Shown here one piece after another: positions 33,720-42,665 of a DNA stretch of 64,000 nucleotides. A program made the position numbers and the translations under genes. Under the pieces are notes generated by a model. That model saw only the letters and a list, made by a program, of their open reading frames with translations. It ran no database searches and was not told where the DNA came from. Where the stretch lies: NCBI GenBank assembly GCA_963843805.1, contig CAWJLY010000009.1, positions 124,001-188,000 of the forward strand, given 5' to 3'. The stretch's first letter is position 1, and every line of letters begins with the position of its first letter. The DNA comes from Ideonella_A sp963843805 (GTDB lineage: Bacteria > Pseudomonadota > Gammaproteobacteria > Burkholderiales > Burkholderiaceae_C).

Positions 33720-35207
33720 ATGTTTGACGGTTTGCTGGCCTTCGGCCACTCGATAGCGCATTTCGCCACACCGCTGGTGATCTTCTACGCCTTGCTGGCG
33801 TCGTTGACTGGCGTCGTGATCGGTGCGCTGCCTGGCCTCAGCGCAACCATGGGTCTGGCGCTGATGACCACGCTGACGATCAAGCTGCAGGCCGACGAAG
33901 CCTTGTTGATCCTGATCGCGACCTACGTCGGCGCGATCTATGGCGGCTCACGCTCGGCCATTCTGCTGAACATTCCGGGCACGCCGGCATCGGCCGCGTC
34001 TTGCCTCGACGGCTTCGCGCTCGCGCAGCAGGGCCTGGCCGGACGCGCGATGGGAATCGCCACCAGCGGATCGGTGCTCGGCACGCTGATCGGCATGGTG
34101 ATGCTCGCCCTGTTTACACCGATCCTGGGCAATCTGGCATTGAAGTTCGGTGCCTATGAATTTTTCTGGCTGGCCTTGTTCGGCGTCATCATTGCCGGCT
34201 CGTTGACAGGTGACGATCCGTTGAAGGGCTGGATTGCCGGCATCGCCGGCCTGCTGGTCGCCACGATCGGCCAGGAGCCCCAGTATGCCTACGAGCGATT
34301 TGCCTTCGGCACGCGTGATCTGGCTGGCGGCATCCAGTTGGTGCCCGCACTCGTCGGCGCATTCGGATTTGCCGAACTGCTGACCGCCATGCGCGAGCGT
34401 CGCGCGCCGGTCAAGGTCAACCCCTTTGACGCGGTGGTGCCGAAACTGTCCGATATCACCCGGCACTGGCGAACCATCATCCGGTCCGGGCTGATCGGAA
34501 CCGGCATCGGGATTGTGCCCGGGGTCGGCGAAGACGTCGCCGCCTGGTCATCCTACGCGGCCGCCAAGCGAGCCAGCAAGGAGCCGGAAAAATTCGGCCA
34601 CGGCTCGATCGAAGGACTGATGGCGGCCGAGACCGGCGACAACGCCTGTGTGCCCGGCGCCATGATCCCGGTGCTGACGCTGGCGGTGCCCGGTTCGGCG
34701 CCGGCCGCGGTGCTGATGGCGGCCATGATCATCCACGGCGTGCAGCCCGGTCCGATGATGATGATCGAGCACCCGCAGTTCATCTATGACGTCGTCGCGA
34801 TGATGCTGTTCGCGACGATCGGCATCCTGATCTACGGGCTGACATTGACGCGCCTGCTGGTGATGGTGCTGCGTGTGCCGCAACATCTGATCGTGCCGAT
34901 CATCTTCGTCTTGTGTGCGGTGGGCAGCTTCGCCATCTCAGGGCGGCTGTTCGACGTGTACGTGATGCTCGCCTTCGGCATCATCGGATATGCATTGCGC
35001 CATTACGGCTATCCGATGGCGCCGCTCGTCCTCGGCATCGTGCTGGGCGACCTGCTCGAGAAAAACCTGCGCCGTGCCCTGGTGCTGTCCGACGGCGATC
35101 TGACGCCGTTTTTCACCCGTCCGATCGCCGGATCGCTGGCGCTGATGATTGCCGCGATCGTCGCCTGGAAACTGTGGGCAACCCGAGGCAGACCCGCCGC
35201 ACCATGA
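33720..35207 (+). CDS. tctA: Tripartite tricarboxylate transporter large membrane subunit (TctA)
   Basis: A 495-residue, about 12-helix permease. Diagnostic segments are VIGALPGLSATMGLALMTTL near 33, YGGSRSAILLNIPGTPASAA near 75, GTGIGIVPGVGEDVAAWSSY near 260 and PGAMIPVLTLAVPGSAPAAV near 313. It catalyses ion-driven uptake of carboxylates delivered by the Bug receptor. The stop overlaps the next gene's ATG by 4 bp, coupling uptake directly to the catabolic genes. Confidence 0.93.
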   Translation: MFDGLLAFGHSIAHFATPLVIFYALLASLTGVVIGALPGLSATMGLALMTTLTIKLQADEALLILIATYVGAIYGGSRSAILLNIPGTPASAASCLDGFALAQQGLAGRAMGIATSGSVLGTLIGMVMLALFTPILGNLALKFGAYEFFWLALFGVIIAGSLTGDDPLKGWIAGIAGLLVATIGQEPQYAYERFAFGTRDLAGGIQLVPALVGAFGFAELLTAMRERRAPVKVNPFDAVVPKLSDITRHWRTIIRSGLIGTGIGIVPGVGEDVAAWSSYAAAKRASKEPEKFGHGSIEGLMAAETGDNACVPGAMIPVLTLAVPGSAPAAVLMAAMIIHGVQPGPMMMIEHPQFIYDVVAMMLFATIGILIYGLTLTRLLVMVLRVPQHLIVPIIFVLCAVGSFAISGRLFDVYVMLAFGIIGYALRHYGYPMAPLVLGIVLGDLLEKNLRRALVLSDGDLTPFFTRPIAGSLALMIAAIVAWKLWATRGRPAAP

Positions 35208-36034
35208 AACTGTCCTTGTGCAACGAGGTCTTGCGACACCTCGATTTCGATGCCCAGTGCGCACGTGTTGCCGCACTGGGCTGCGACGGCGTCGAGCTCG
35301 CACCGTTCACGGTTGGCAGCAGCGCCGCCGATTGGCAGTTGCCGGACGCGCAGCGGCTGCGCGGGCAGGCCGCGGCTCATGGGCTTGCGATTTCCAGCCT
35401 GCATTGGCTGCTGGTACAGCCAGCAGGTCTGTCGTTGTCGACCAGCGATGCGGCCTTGCACCGGCGCACCGTCGATCTGTTGCGCTGCCTGATCGATTTC
35501 GCTGCGGCTTGCGGTGCGCAGGTGCTGGTGCACGGCTCGCCGGCGCAACGCTCACCGGGCCCGGATCAAAGCCTGGCCGATGCGCTCGAACGCTGTACTG
35601 CCGGCTGGGCACAACTGGCCGAACATGCCGAACAAGCCGGTGTGACCTATTGCATCGAACCCTTGTCGCCGTTCGAGACCCCGCTGATCAACACGGTCGC
35701 CGAAGCCGCCGCCGTTGTCGACCGCATCGGATCGCCTGCCTTGAAGACGATGCTCGATCTCAGCGCGGCGTCGCACGCCGAGACCGACGACGCAGCAACA
35801 TTGCTGACGCGCTGGCTGGGCAGCGGTCATGTCGCCCATGTGCAGCTGAACGACCACAATCGCCGTGGCCCGGGCCAGGGGGACACGCCGATCCTGCCCG
35901 CGTTGAAAACCCTGCACCAGCTCGGCTACCAAGGCTGGCTGGCGATCGAGCCCTTCGACTACCACCCCGATGCCGACAGTTGTGCGGCGTTCAGCGTCGG
36001 TCATGTGCGCGGCCTGTTGCGCCATCTGTCATGA
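35204..36034 (+). CDS. Sugar phosphate isomerase/epimerase family protein (first copy)
   Basis: A 276-residue xylose-isomerase-like TIM barrel. Candidate metal ligands follow the family pattern: Glu in CIEPLSPFETPLI (near 148), Asp in MLDLSAASHAE (near 181), His in HVAHVQLNDHNRR, and Glu in LAIEPFDYHPD. Members include 3-keto sugar isomerases, IolE/IolI-like enzymes and hydroxypyruvate isomerases. It overlaps tctA and the following enolase-superfamily gene by 4 bp each. It probably isomerises or epimerises an imported sugar acid or its keto form; the exact reaction is not readable. Confidence 0.85.
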   Translation: MKLSLCNEVLRHLDFDAQCARVAALGCDGVELAPFTVGSSAADWQLPDAQRLRGQAAAHGLAISSLHWLLVQPAGLSLSTSDAALHRRTVDLLRCLIDFAAACGAQVLVHGSPAQRSPGPDQSLADALERCTAGWAQLAEHAEQAGVTYCIEPLSPFETPLINTVAEAAAVVDRIGSPALKTMLDLSAASHAETDDAATLLTRWLGSGHVAHVQLNDHNRRGPGQGDTPILPALKTLHQLGYQGWLAIEPFDYHPDADSCAAFSVGHVRGLLRHLS

Positions 36035-37383
36035 ACGCTCCGACCATCACCATCCGCAACATCGACCTGTTCGAGCGGCCGGTCGTGCTGCGCCTGCCAT
36101 TTCGTTTCGGCGCCGCGACGGTGACGCGGTGCCCGCAGGCTTTCGTTCGCGTCGAAGCCGAGATCGGTGGCCGCCGCTTCATCGGCGCCAGCGCCGAGCT
36201 GATGGTGCCGAAATGGTTCGACAAAACGCCAGCGCTGACCCACGAGCAGAATTTCGAGCAGTTGCGTCAGGCGCTTCGCAGCGCTCGTTCGAGCCTGCTC
36301 GGGCGCAGCGGCACGGCGTGGTCGCTCTCGCACGAATGGGGCGACGAGGCGATCCGTGCCTCGGTCGCACACGGGCTGCCGCGACTGGCTGCACAGTTCG
36401 GGCCCGCCCAACTCGACAAGGCCGTCGCCGACGTGGCTCTTCAGTCGCTCGGCGTCGGCTGGTGCGAAGGCGTTGCAGCTGGCGCGCTGGGTGACCCGTA
36501 TGCGCAGCGGGCCGGCATCACGGCGCCGCCGACGGTCTGGCTGCGCCATACGGTTGGCCTGGCCGACCGGCTGGTGCCTGGCGATCCCGGCGCCGATCCC
36601 GACGATGGCCTGCCGGCGACGCTCAGCGATGCAATCTCGCACGGTGGCCTGCGCCGCTTCAAGCTGAAGTTGTGCGGCCGCATCGACGAGGACATCGAGC
36701 GTTTGCAGCGTATCGCCGATCTGCTTGATCGGCACGCGGGCGACTACCGCGCGACGGTGGACGGCAACGAATCGTTTGCCGATGTCGATACGCTGGCCGA
36801 TTTCTGGCGGCGCTTTGCCGGCACGCCGACCTTGCAGGCGCTGCATCGGCGCTTGATGCTGCTCGAACAGCCGCTGCCGCGCGCCATCGCCTTGACCACC
36901 CCGATTGCCGCGCTCGGCATCGACGTGCCGGTGATCCTCGACGAATCGGACGACCATGACGAAGCGCTCGAGGAGGGGCTGGCTCTTGGCTACCGCGGCA
37001 TCTCGAGCAAGGCCTGCAAAGGTATCTACCGCTCGTTGCACAGCGCGGCGCGCTTGCGCGGGCAGCAGGGCCTGCTGTTGTCGGGCGAAGACCTGACCTG
37101 CCAGGCGGGCCTGGCCGTTCAGCAAGACAGCTTGCTCGCAGCGAGCCTCGGCGTTGCCGATATCGAGCGCAATGGCCACCATTACGTCGACGGCTTCGGC
37201 AGCGCGCCGCAGGCCGAAGCCGACGCCTTTGCGCAGGCCCATCCAGGCCTCTACGAGCGGGCCGCGAATGGCCGCATCCGCCTTCGTGTCCAGAACGGTC
37301 AACTCGATCTGGGCAGTCTGCACCGAGCGGGCTTTGCACGCTCGACCGAACCTCAGTGGGCCGACCTGAGCCCGATTTCTTGA
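36031..37383 (+). CDS. Enolase-superfamily enzyme (mandelate racemase/muconate lactonising type)
   Basis: A 450-residue protein with an N-terminal capping domain and a C-terminal barrel. The expected functional residues are in place: K211-x-K213 (F-K-L-K) on the second strand, Asp244 (V-D-G-N-E), Glu279 (L-L-E-Q-P), Asp304/Glu305 (L-D-E-S-D) and Lys327 (S-S-K-A) on the sixth strand. K-x-K plus D-E-D plus K is the muconate-lactonising-enzyme-like set. The family dehydrates or epimerises acid sugars through an enediolate. At 450 residues it is longer than most, mainly in the cap region. It overlaps its neighbour by 4 bp. Confidence 0.85.
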   Translation: MNAPTITIRNIDLFERPVVLRLPFRFGAATVTRCPQAFVRVEAEIGGRRFIGASAELMVPKWFDKTPALTHEQNFEQLRQALRSARSSLLGRSGTAWSLSHEWGDEAIRASVAHGLPRLAAQFGPAQLDKAVADVALQSLGVGWCEGVAAGALGDPYAQRAGITAPPTVWLRHTVGLADRLVPGDPGADPDDGLPATLSDAISHGGLRRFKLKLCGRIDEDIERLQRIADLLDRHAGDYRATVDGNESFADVDTLADFWRRFAGTPTLQALHRRLMLLEQPLPRAIALTTPIAALGIDVPVILDESDDHDEALEEGLALGYRGISSKACKGIYRSLHSAARLRGQQGLLLSGEDLTCQAGLAVQQDSLLAASLGVADIERNGHHYVDGFGSAPQAEADAFAQAHPGLYERAANGRIRLRVQNGQLDLGSLHRAGFARSTEPQWADLSPIS

Positions 37384-37394
37384 AGGAGCATCCG

Positions 37395-38558
37395 ATGGCA
37401 ATCCGCCGACTTGGCCTGATCATGCATGGCGTGACCGGTCGCATGGGAATGAATCAGCACCTGATTCGTTCGATCGTCGCCATCCGCAAGCAAGGCGGTG
37501 TGCTGCTGGCCAACGGCGACAGGGTGATGCCAGATCCGATCCTGATCGGCCGCAATGCCGAGAAGATCGAGGCGCTGGCAAAAACCCACGGCATCGAGCG
37601 CTGGGGCAGTGACCTGACCAGCGCGCTTGCCAATCCGGAAGACACCGTCTTCTTCGACGCCGGCACGACCCAGATGCGACCGAAATTGCTGGCCCAGGCC
37701 TTGCGCGCCGGTAAACATGTCTATTGTGAAAAACCGATCGCAACCAACCTCGGCGAAGCCATCGAGGTCGCCAGGATGGCGAAGAGTTCAGGCCTGAAAC
37801 ACGGTGCGGTGCAGGACAAGCTGTTTCTGCCCGGCTTGCGCAAGCTCGACATGCTGCGCCGCGCGGGCTTCTTCGGCACCATGCTCAGCGTGCGAATCGA
37901 ATTTGGCTACTGGGTATTCGAAGGCGATCTGCAGCCGATCCAGCGGCCGAGCTGGAACTACCGCAGCGAAGACGGCGGCGGCATGATCCTCGACATGATG
38001 TGCCACTGGCGTTATGTGCTCGACAACCTGTTCGGCGAAGTGCAATCGATCAGCTGCATCGGTGCCACCCACATTCCGCAGCGTTGGGACGAAGCCGGCA
38101 AGCCCTACCAGGCGACCGCCGACGACGCCGCCTATGCGACGCTGGAATTGAAGGGCCATCAGGGCGAAAAGGTGATCGCCCAGGTCAACAGCTCGTGGGC
38201 CACGCGGGTGCGTCGCGACGACCTCGTGACCTTCCATGTCGATGGCACCCACGGCTCGGCGGTGGCCGGCCTCAGTGATTGCCGGGCGCAATCGCGAGTC
38301 AATACACCGCGCCCGGTCTGGAACCCGGACGAAAAGCAGACGATGCCGTTCTTCGATCAGTGGCAGGAGGTGCCCGATACCGAGGTCTACGACAACGGCT
38401 TCAAGCTGCAATGGGAGGCCTTCATCCGCCATGTGGTCGACGATGCACCGTACCGCTGGACGCTGCCTGAAGGTGTGAAAGGCGTGCAGCTGGTCGAGGA
38501 TGCACTGAAGAGCTGGAAGACGCGCAGATGGGTTGATGTCGAGCCGTTGAGCGTCTGA
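37395..38558 (+). CDS. Gfo/Idh/MocA-family oxidoreductase
   Basis: A 387-residue protein from ATG 37395 (ribosome site AAGGAG). It has an N-terminal Rossmann-like start (IRRLGLIMHGVTGRMGMNQ) and the family motif HVYCEKPIATN near 114, where the Lys-Pro pair contacts cofactor and substrate. The C-terminal alpha/beta domain contains GGGMILDMMCHWRYVLD. Members oxidise or reduce sugar carbons with NAD(P), often at C3 or C1. The nucleotide loop is G-V-T-G-R-M-G rather than the common G-x-G-x-x-G. In context it probably performs the redox step of the pathway. Confidence 0.85.
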   Translation: MAIRRLGLIMHGVTGRMGMNQHLIRSIVAIRKQGGVLLANGDRVMPDPILIGRNAEKIEALAKTHGIERWGSDLTSALANPEDTVFFDAGTTQMRPKLLAQALRAGKHVYCEKPIATNLGEAIEVARMAKSSGLKHGAVQDKLFLPGLRKLDMLRRAGFFGTMLSVRIEFGYWVFEGDLQPIQRPSWNYRSEDGGGMILDMMCHWRYVLDNLFGEVQSISCIGATHIPQRWDEAGKPYQATADDAAYATLELKGHQGEKVIAQVNSSWATRVRRDDLVTFHVDGTHGSAVAGLSDCRAQSRVNTPRPVWNPDEKQTMPFFDQWQEVPDTEVYDNGFKLQWEAFIRHVVDDAPYRWTLPEGVKGVQLVEDALKSWKTRRWVDVEPLSV

Positions 38559-38600
38559 TTGCGACAACGCCGGTCTGGGGTTGCAGGGGCGGTTGCAGGA

Positions 38601-38668
38601 GCGGCTTCAGCCGCGCTCGGGGCTCTTGACCCAACCCGACGACATGAAAAGCCGCGGCTGAGGCCGCG
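38601..38668. repeat. Pair of REP-like hairpins in the Gfo/Idh to DUF993 gap
   Basis: GCGGCT-TC-AGCCGC (38601-38614) and CGCGGC-TGAG-GCCGCG (38653-38668) are two perfect stems about 40 bp apart with related arm sequence. They lie in the only sizeable gap inside the catabolic operon. They look like an extragenic palindrome pair and may trim or stabilise mRNA. Confidence 0.55.
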
Positions 38669-38701
38669 CCTGAAAATTCCGGCTCGACCAAGGATTCCGA
38701 C

Positions 38702-39901
38702 ATGAAGATCACGCTGCCCACCGCCGACGGCTCCGCGCTGTCGGCCTATCAATTGCAAGGCCCCGGCGACTTCACGCCGGCAGCAGCCGGCCAGAAGCTT
38801 TCACGAATCGCTTATTCGGCGGCCCACGTGGTCGCTGATGCGCGCTCGGCGGGCGACCCGTGGGTCGACTGCGCCATCGACTGGGACGCCACGATCGCCT
38901 ACCGCCACCGCTTGTGGGGCATGGGGCTCGGCGTTGCCGAGGCAATGGATACCGCCCAGCGCGGCATGGGGCTCGACTGGCCGACTTCGCTCGAACTGAT
39001 CGGCCGCTCGATCGACGCGGCGAAGGACGTTCCCGGCGCCTTTCTGGCCAGCGGCTGCGGCACCGATCACCTGCCACCCGAAGCCGCGCGTTCGGTCGAC
39101 GACGTGATCCGCGCCTACGAAGAGCAGATGGCCGCGATCGAGGCCCTCGGCGGCAAATTGATCGTGATGGCCAGCCGCGCGCTGGCGCGAGTGGCAAAAA
39201 GCCCCGACGACTATCTGCGCGTCTACGATCGGGTGTTGTCGCAGGCGCGTGAGCCGGTTGTGTTGCACTGGCTGGGCGAGATGTTCGATCCGGCTCTGAA
39301 AGGCTACTGGGGCAGCAGCGATACGGCTGCGGCGATGCGTACCGCGATCGACGTGATCGCGGCGCATCCGGGCAAGGTTGACGGCATCAAGATTTCGCTG
39401 CTCGACAAGGATCAGGAAATCAAGATGCGCCGTCTGTTGCCTGCTGGCGTGCGCATGTATACGGGTGATGATTTCAACTACGCTGAACTGATCGCGGGCG
39501 ACGGTGCGGGCGAGATCGAGACCCATCGCCACAGCGATGCGTTGCTCGGCATCTTCGATGCGATCGCGCCGGCTGCCAGTGCGGCACTGGCCGCGCTGAC
39601 TGCTGGCGATGTGGCGGGTTTCCACCAGATCCTGGCGCCGACCGTGCCGTTGTCGCGACACATCTTCAAGGCGCCGACGCGCTTCTACAAGACCGGGGTG
39701 GTATTCGTGGCCTGGCTGAACGGCCATCAGGATCATTTCGTGATGGTGGGTGGTCAGCAAAGCACCCGCTCGTTGCCCCATTTTGCCGAACTGTTCCGCC
39801 TCACCGATGCGGCCGGCTTGATCGAGCAGCCGGACCTCGCGGTCGCGCGGATGGCCAGTCTGCTGGCGCTTCACGGCGTCGACGCCGAGGTCTCGCGATG
39901 A
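38702..39901 (+). CDS. DUF993 protein (dihydrodipicolinate-synthase-like barrel)
   Basis: A 399-residue protein of the DUF993 family, remotely related to the DHDPS/N-acetylneuraminate-lyase class I aldolase barrels. Visible are AYRHRLWGMGLGVAEAMDTA near 62, HWLGEMFDPALKGYW near 197 and VDGIKISLLDKDQEIKMRRL near 226. The Lys in G-I-K-I-S-L is in the position expected of a Schiff-base lysine; that alignment is inferred. A DHDPS-type lyase would cleave a 2-keto-3-deoxy sugar acid made by the enolase-superfamily enzyme. Its stop overlaps the next gene by 4 bp. Confidence 0.82.
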   Translation: MKITLPTADGSALSAYQLQGPGDFTPAAAGQKLSRIAYSAAHVVADARSAGDPWVDCAIDWDATIAYRHRLWGMGLGVAEAMDTAQRGMGLDWPTSLELIGRSIDAAKDVPGAFLASGCGTDHLPPEAARSVDDVIRAYEEQMAAIEALGGKLIVMASRALARVAKSPDDYLRVYDRVLSQAREPVVLHWLGEMFDPALKGYWGSSDTAAAMRTAIDVIAAHPGKVDGIKISLLDKDQEIKMRRLLPAGVRMYTGDDFNYAELIAGDGAGEIETHRHSDALLGIFDAIAPAASAALAALTAGDVAGFHQILAPTVPLSRHIFKAPTRFYKTGVVFVAWLNGHQDHFVMVGGQQSTRSLPHFAELFRLTDAAGLIEQPDLAVARMASLLALHGVDAEVSR

Positions 39902-40776
39902 GGGACTTCAGCCAGGATCACCGCTGGCTGTCGATCAATACCGCCACCGTGCGCAAGCAGCGCGGGCACGACTGGCCGCTGCTGCAGATTCTCGATGCCT
40001 GCGCGGCCCGCGGCATCGGCGCGATTTCACCCTGGCGCGATCAGGTACAGGCGGCCGGGCTGGCGGCGACCAGCCGTGCCGTGAAAGCGCATGGCCTGGC
40101 CTTGTCGGGTTATTGCCGCGGCGGCATGTTCAGCTACGCCGATGCAGCCGGCAAGCAGGCCGCTCGTGACGACAATCTGCGCGCACTCGACGAAGCCTGC
40201 GAATTGAACGCCGCCTGTCTGGTGCTGGTGGTCGGTGGCCTGCCGGGTGCCCTGAGCGGAACGCCGGCGCACAAGGATATCGCCGGCGCTCGCCGCCAGG
40301 TCAGCGACGGCATTGCCGAACTGCTGGTCGACGCCCGAGCCCGCGGCATCAAGCTGGCCATCGAACCGCTGCATCCGATGTACGCCGCCGATCGCGCCTG
40401 CATCAATACGATGGAGCAGGCGCTCGACGTCTGCGACGCGGTCGATCCCGGGCAGTCCGGTGCAGTCGGCGTGGCGGTCGATGTCTACCATGTCTGGTGG
40501 GATCCGAAGCTGCAGTCGCAAATCGAACGCGCCGGCCGCGAACGTTTGCTCGCCTTCCATGTCTGCGACTGGTTGCTGCCAACCACCGATCTGCTCAACG
40601 ATCGCGGCATGATGGGCGACGGTGCGATCGATATTCCAAGGATTCGCGGCTGGGTCGAGGCCCAGGGCTTTGCCGGCTTCAGCGAGGTCGAGATCTTCTC
40701 GACCGGCAACTGGTGGCAGCGCGATGGCGGCGAGGTCCTGGATACCTGCATCGAGCGGCATCGACGCTGCGTCTGA
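39898..40776 (+). CDS. Sugar phosphate isomerase/epimerase family protein (second copy)
   Basis: A 292-residue xylose-isomerase-like barrel, only loosely similar to the copy at 35204. Probable metal ligands are Glu in LAIEPLHPMYAADRACINTM, Asp and His in VAVDVYHVWWDP, His in FHVCDWLLP, and Glu in FSEVEIFSTGNWW. The D-V-Y-H-V-W-W-D motif marks a subgroup commonly found beside Gfo/Idh and DUF993 genes. It is the last gene of the operon, overlapping DUF993 by 4 bp. It probably acts on a keto or phosphorylated intermediate. Confidence 0.85.
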   Translation: MRDFSQDHRWLSINTATVRKQRGHDWPLLQILDACAARGIGAISPWRDQVQAAGLAATSRAVKAHGLALSGYCRGGMFSYADAAGKQAARDDNLRALDEACELNAACLVLVVGGLPGALSGTPAHKDIAGARRQVSDGIAELLVDARARGIKLAIEPLHPMYAADRACINTMEQALDVCDAVDPGQSGAVGVAVDVYHVWWDPKLQSQIERAGRERLLAFHVCDWLLPTTDLLNDRGMMGDGAIDIPRIRGWVEAQGFAGFSEVEIFSTGNWWQRDGGEVLDTCIERHRRCV

Positions 40777-40937
40777 AATCTTCAAAGCGGATGGCCCGAG
40801 CGTGCGCGCTCAGCGGCTGTCCGGCGGCATCGTCTTTGCGCTGCGGTTTGGACTACCATGCACCAGGGTGGTCTCGGTCCGCGCAATGACTCCGACGCAC
40901 CGGAAAACCAATCGACGAGGAGCGGAGCAGCGTTGCC

Positions 40938-41627
40938 ATGGAGGTCAAACTCGAAAAGCGATATCCGCTCGACGTCGACCCGGCACGTGCCTGGGCGGTG
41001 CTCAGCGACGTGACGGCGACCGCCGCCTGCATGCCGGGTGCAGCGATCACCGAGGCGATCGATGCCACCCACTACAAAGGCAATGTGAAAGTCAAGGTTG
41101 GCCCGGCCAATGCGGCGTTCGCCGGCACGATCGAGGTGCTCGCGGTCGATGCAGCAGCGATGACGCTGCAATTGCTTGGCAAAGGCACCGACCGTGGCGG
41201 CTCGTCGGCATCGATGAACCTGACTTCCCGAATCGAAGCGGGCGAGACTGCCGACACCTCGGTGTTGTACGGCGACGCTGCCGTCACCATCAACGGCAAG
41301 TTTGCCCAGTTCGGCGGACGAATGATGGTGCCGGTGGCCGAGTTGTTGCTGGCGCAGTTTGCCGAAAATTTCAAGGCCTCGGCGGCGGCAAAAACGGCAA
41401 GCGGCACGCCGCCGATCGCAGCCAAGACCGACAATGTTCCCGTCGAAGCCGATCACATCCCGCCAGGCCTGAACTCGCCGACGGTTGAAATGGACAAACC
41501 TGAAGGCGCAGTCCAGCCAGCGGCGTCGGTGGCGCCCGCCGGCCGCCAGCGCGAGATCAACGGCTTGGCCCTGGTCTGGTCGTTGGTCAAGAACTGGCTG
41601 GCCGGTCTGTTCGGCAAGCCGCATTGA
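40938..41627 (+). CDS. CoxG/SRPBCC-family protein
   Basis: A 229-residue protein. The N-terminal 145 residues match the carbon-monoxide-dehydrogenase subunit G family (LDVDPARAWAVLSDVTATAA, then CMPGAAITEAI and YKGNVKVKVGPANAAFAG), a SRPBCC lipid/ligand-binding fold. An Ala/Pro-rich linker follows, then a C-terminal amphipathic or hydrophobic tail (LALVWSLVKNWLAGLFG) that could anchor it to the membrane. In aerobic CO dehydrogenase loci CoxG recruits the enzyme to the membrane. No cox genes are visible here, so the partner is unknown. Confidence 0.85.
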   Translation: MEVKLEKRYPLDVDPARAWAVLSDVTATAACMPGAAITEAIDATHYKGNVKVKVGPANAAFAGTIEVLAVDAAAMTLQLLGKGTDRGGSSASMNLTSRIEAGETADTSVLYGDAAVTINGKFAQFGGRMMVPVAELLLAQFAENFKASAAAKTASGTPPIAAKTDNVPVEADHIPPGLNSPTVEMDKPEGAVQPAASVAPAGRQREINGLALVWSLVKNWLAGLFGKPH

Positions 41628-41708
41628 CATCGCGTCGCTCGTTGGCGTGGCGCAAGGTCGAATGCGCCGTTGGGATACCACTGTTCTGCAACATGAAAGG
41701 TCTGCGCC

Positions 41709-41999
41709 ATGCCCAAAGCCTATTGGATCTGCACTTACCGCGAAATCAAGGACCCAGCCAAGCTGGCCGCGTACGCCACCTTGGCAGGGCCCGCCATTGC
41801 CGCGGCTGGCGGCCGTTTTCTGGCGCGCGGCGAGCCGTCGAAAATTTATGAACTGGCTGCCAAGCGACGCACGGTGCTGATCGAATTCGACAGCGTCGAG
41901 CAAGCCGCTGCGGCACATGACAGCCCGGCCTACCAGGCCGCGTTGGCCGCCCTGGATGACGGCGCCGATCGCGAAATCCGGGTCATCGAAGGTATTTGA
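41709..41999 (+). CDS. DUF1330 protein
   Basis: A 96-residue protein with the DUF1330 pattern KAYWICTYREIKDPAKLAAY, AAAGGRFLARGEP and VLIEFDSVEQAAAAHDSPAY, ending in R-E-I-R-V-I-E-G. The family has a dimeric ferredoxin-like barrel and unknown physiological role. It stands alone between the CoxG-like gene and small membrane genes. Confidence 0.9.
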   Translation: MPKAYWICTYREIKDPAKLAAYATLAGPAIAAAGGRFLARGEPSKIYELAAKRRTVLIEFDSVEQAAAAHDSPAYQAALAALDDGADREIRVIEGI

Positions 42000-42036
42000 T
42001 CGGTGCGTCGAGCCGTTGTTCTGTCAGCCTGAGTCG

Positions 42037-42177
42037 ATGGCGAGCCTGCAGGATCTTCCGATCGAGGGTCAGCACCTCAGCCTGCGTGCCATCATGACTG
42101 CCGATGCCGGGTTGCTGGAGGTGATGGCTGCCTTTGCAGCCGGCTTGGCGTTGCCTCAGGCGCTGCCGCTGCCATGA
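42037..42177 (+). CDS. Possible small protein (46 residues), weakly supported
   Basis: An ATG at 42037 opens a 46-codon frame (MASLQDLPIEGQHLSLRAIM and on) whose stop overlaps the next gene's ATG by 4 bp, an arrangement frequent in this genome. No family is recognised and no ribosome binding site is clear. It may be chance. Confidence 0.2.
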   Translation: MASLQDLPIEGQHLSLRAIMTADAGLLEVMAAFAAGLALPQALPLP

Positions 42178-42632
42178 TCACATCGGTCGTCAACATCGCC
42201 GACGTATCGCACGCGATCCAGCTTGCGCTTGCGCCGGCCTTCCTGTTGACGGCGATTGCCGGTCTGCTCAATGTCATGACCGGGCGCCTGGCGCGAATCA
42301 TCGACCGCGGCCGCGAGTTGACCGAGGCGCCGCCGGTGCTGGTCGGCTCGCAGCAGGGGATCGAGTTGGCCAGCCTCGAACGGCGGCGCTACCTGGCCGG
42401 GTCGGCGATCACTGCCTGCACTCTGGCGGCCTTGCTGGTCTGCATGGTCATCGCGGCACTGTTTCTGGAAGTCTTGCTGGGCCTGCTGTTCAGGTGGTTC
42501 ATTGGTGTGGTCTTTACGATTGCCGTTCTTGCATTGGTGGTCGGCTTGGCTTATTTTCTGCGCGAGGTTCACCTGTCAACCCGCACCGTGCGAATTCATC
42601 TGGCAGCTCCGAAAAAGCCGCCAATTGATTGA
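42174..42632 (+). CDS. DUF2721 membrane protein
   Basis: A 152-residue protein with three hydrophobic segments (about 15-33, 80-102 and 108-125) and the DUF2721 signature LAPAFLLTAIAGLLNVMTGR, then L-A-R-I-I-D-R-G-R near 39-47. The positively charged loop and C-terminal tail are predicted cytoplasmic. Function is unknown. Confidence 0.85.
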   Translation: MITSVVNIADVSHAIQLALAPAFLLTAIAGLLNVMTGRLARIIDRGRELTEAPPVLVGSQQGIELASLERRRYLAGSAITACTLAALLVCMVIAALFLEVLLGLLFRWFIGVVFTIAVLALVVGLAYFLREVHLSTRTVRIHLAAPKKPPID

Positions 42633-42665
42633 TCGCTGATCGAGACGAGGCTCAGGAGTCAATCG

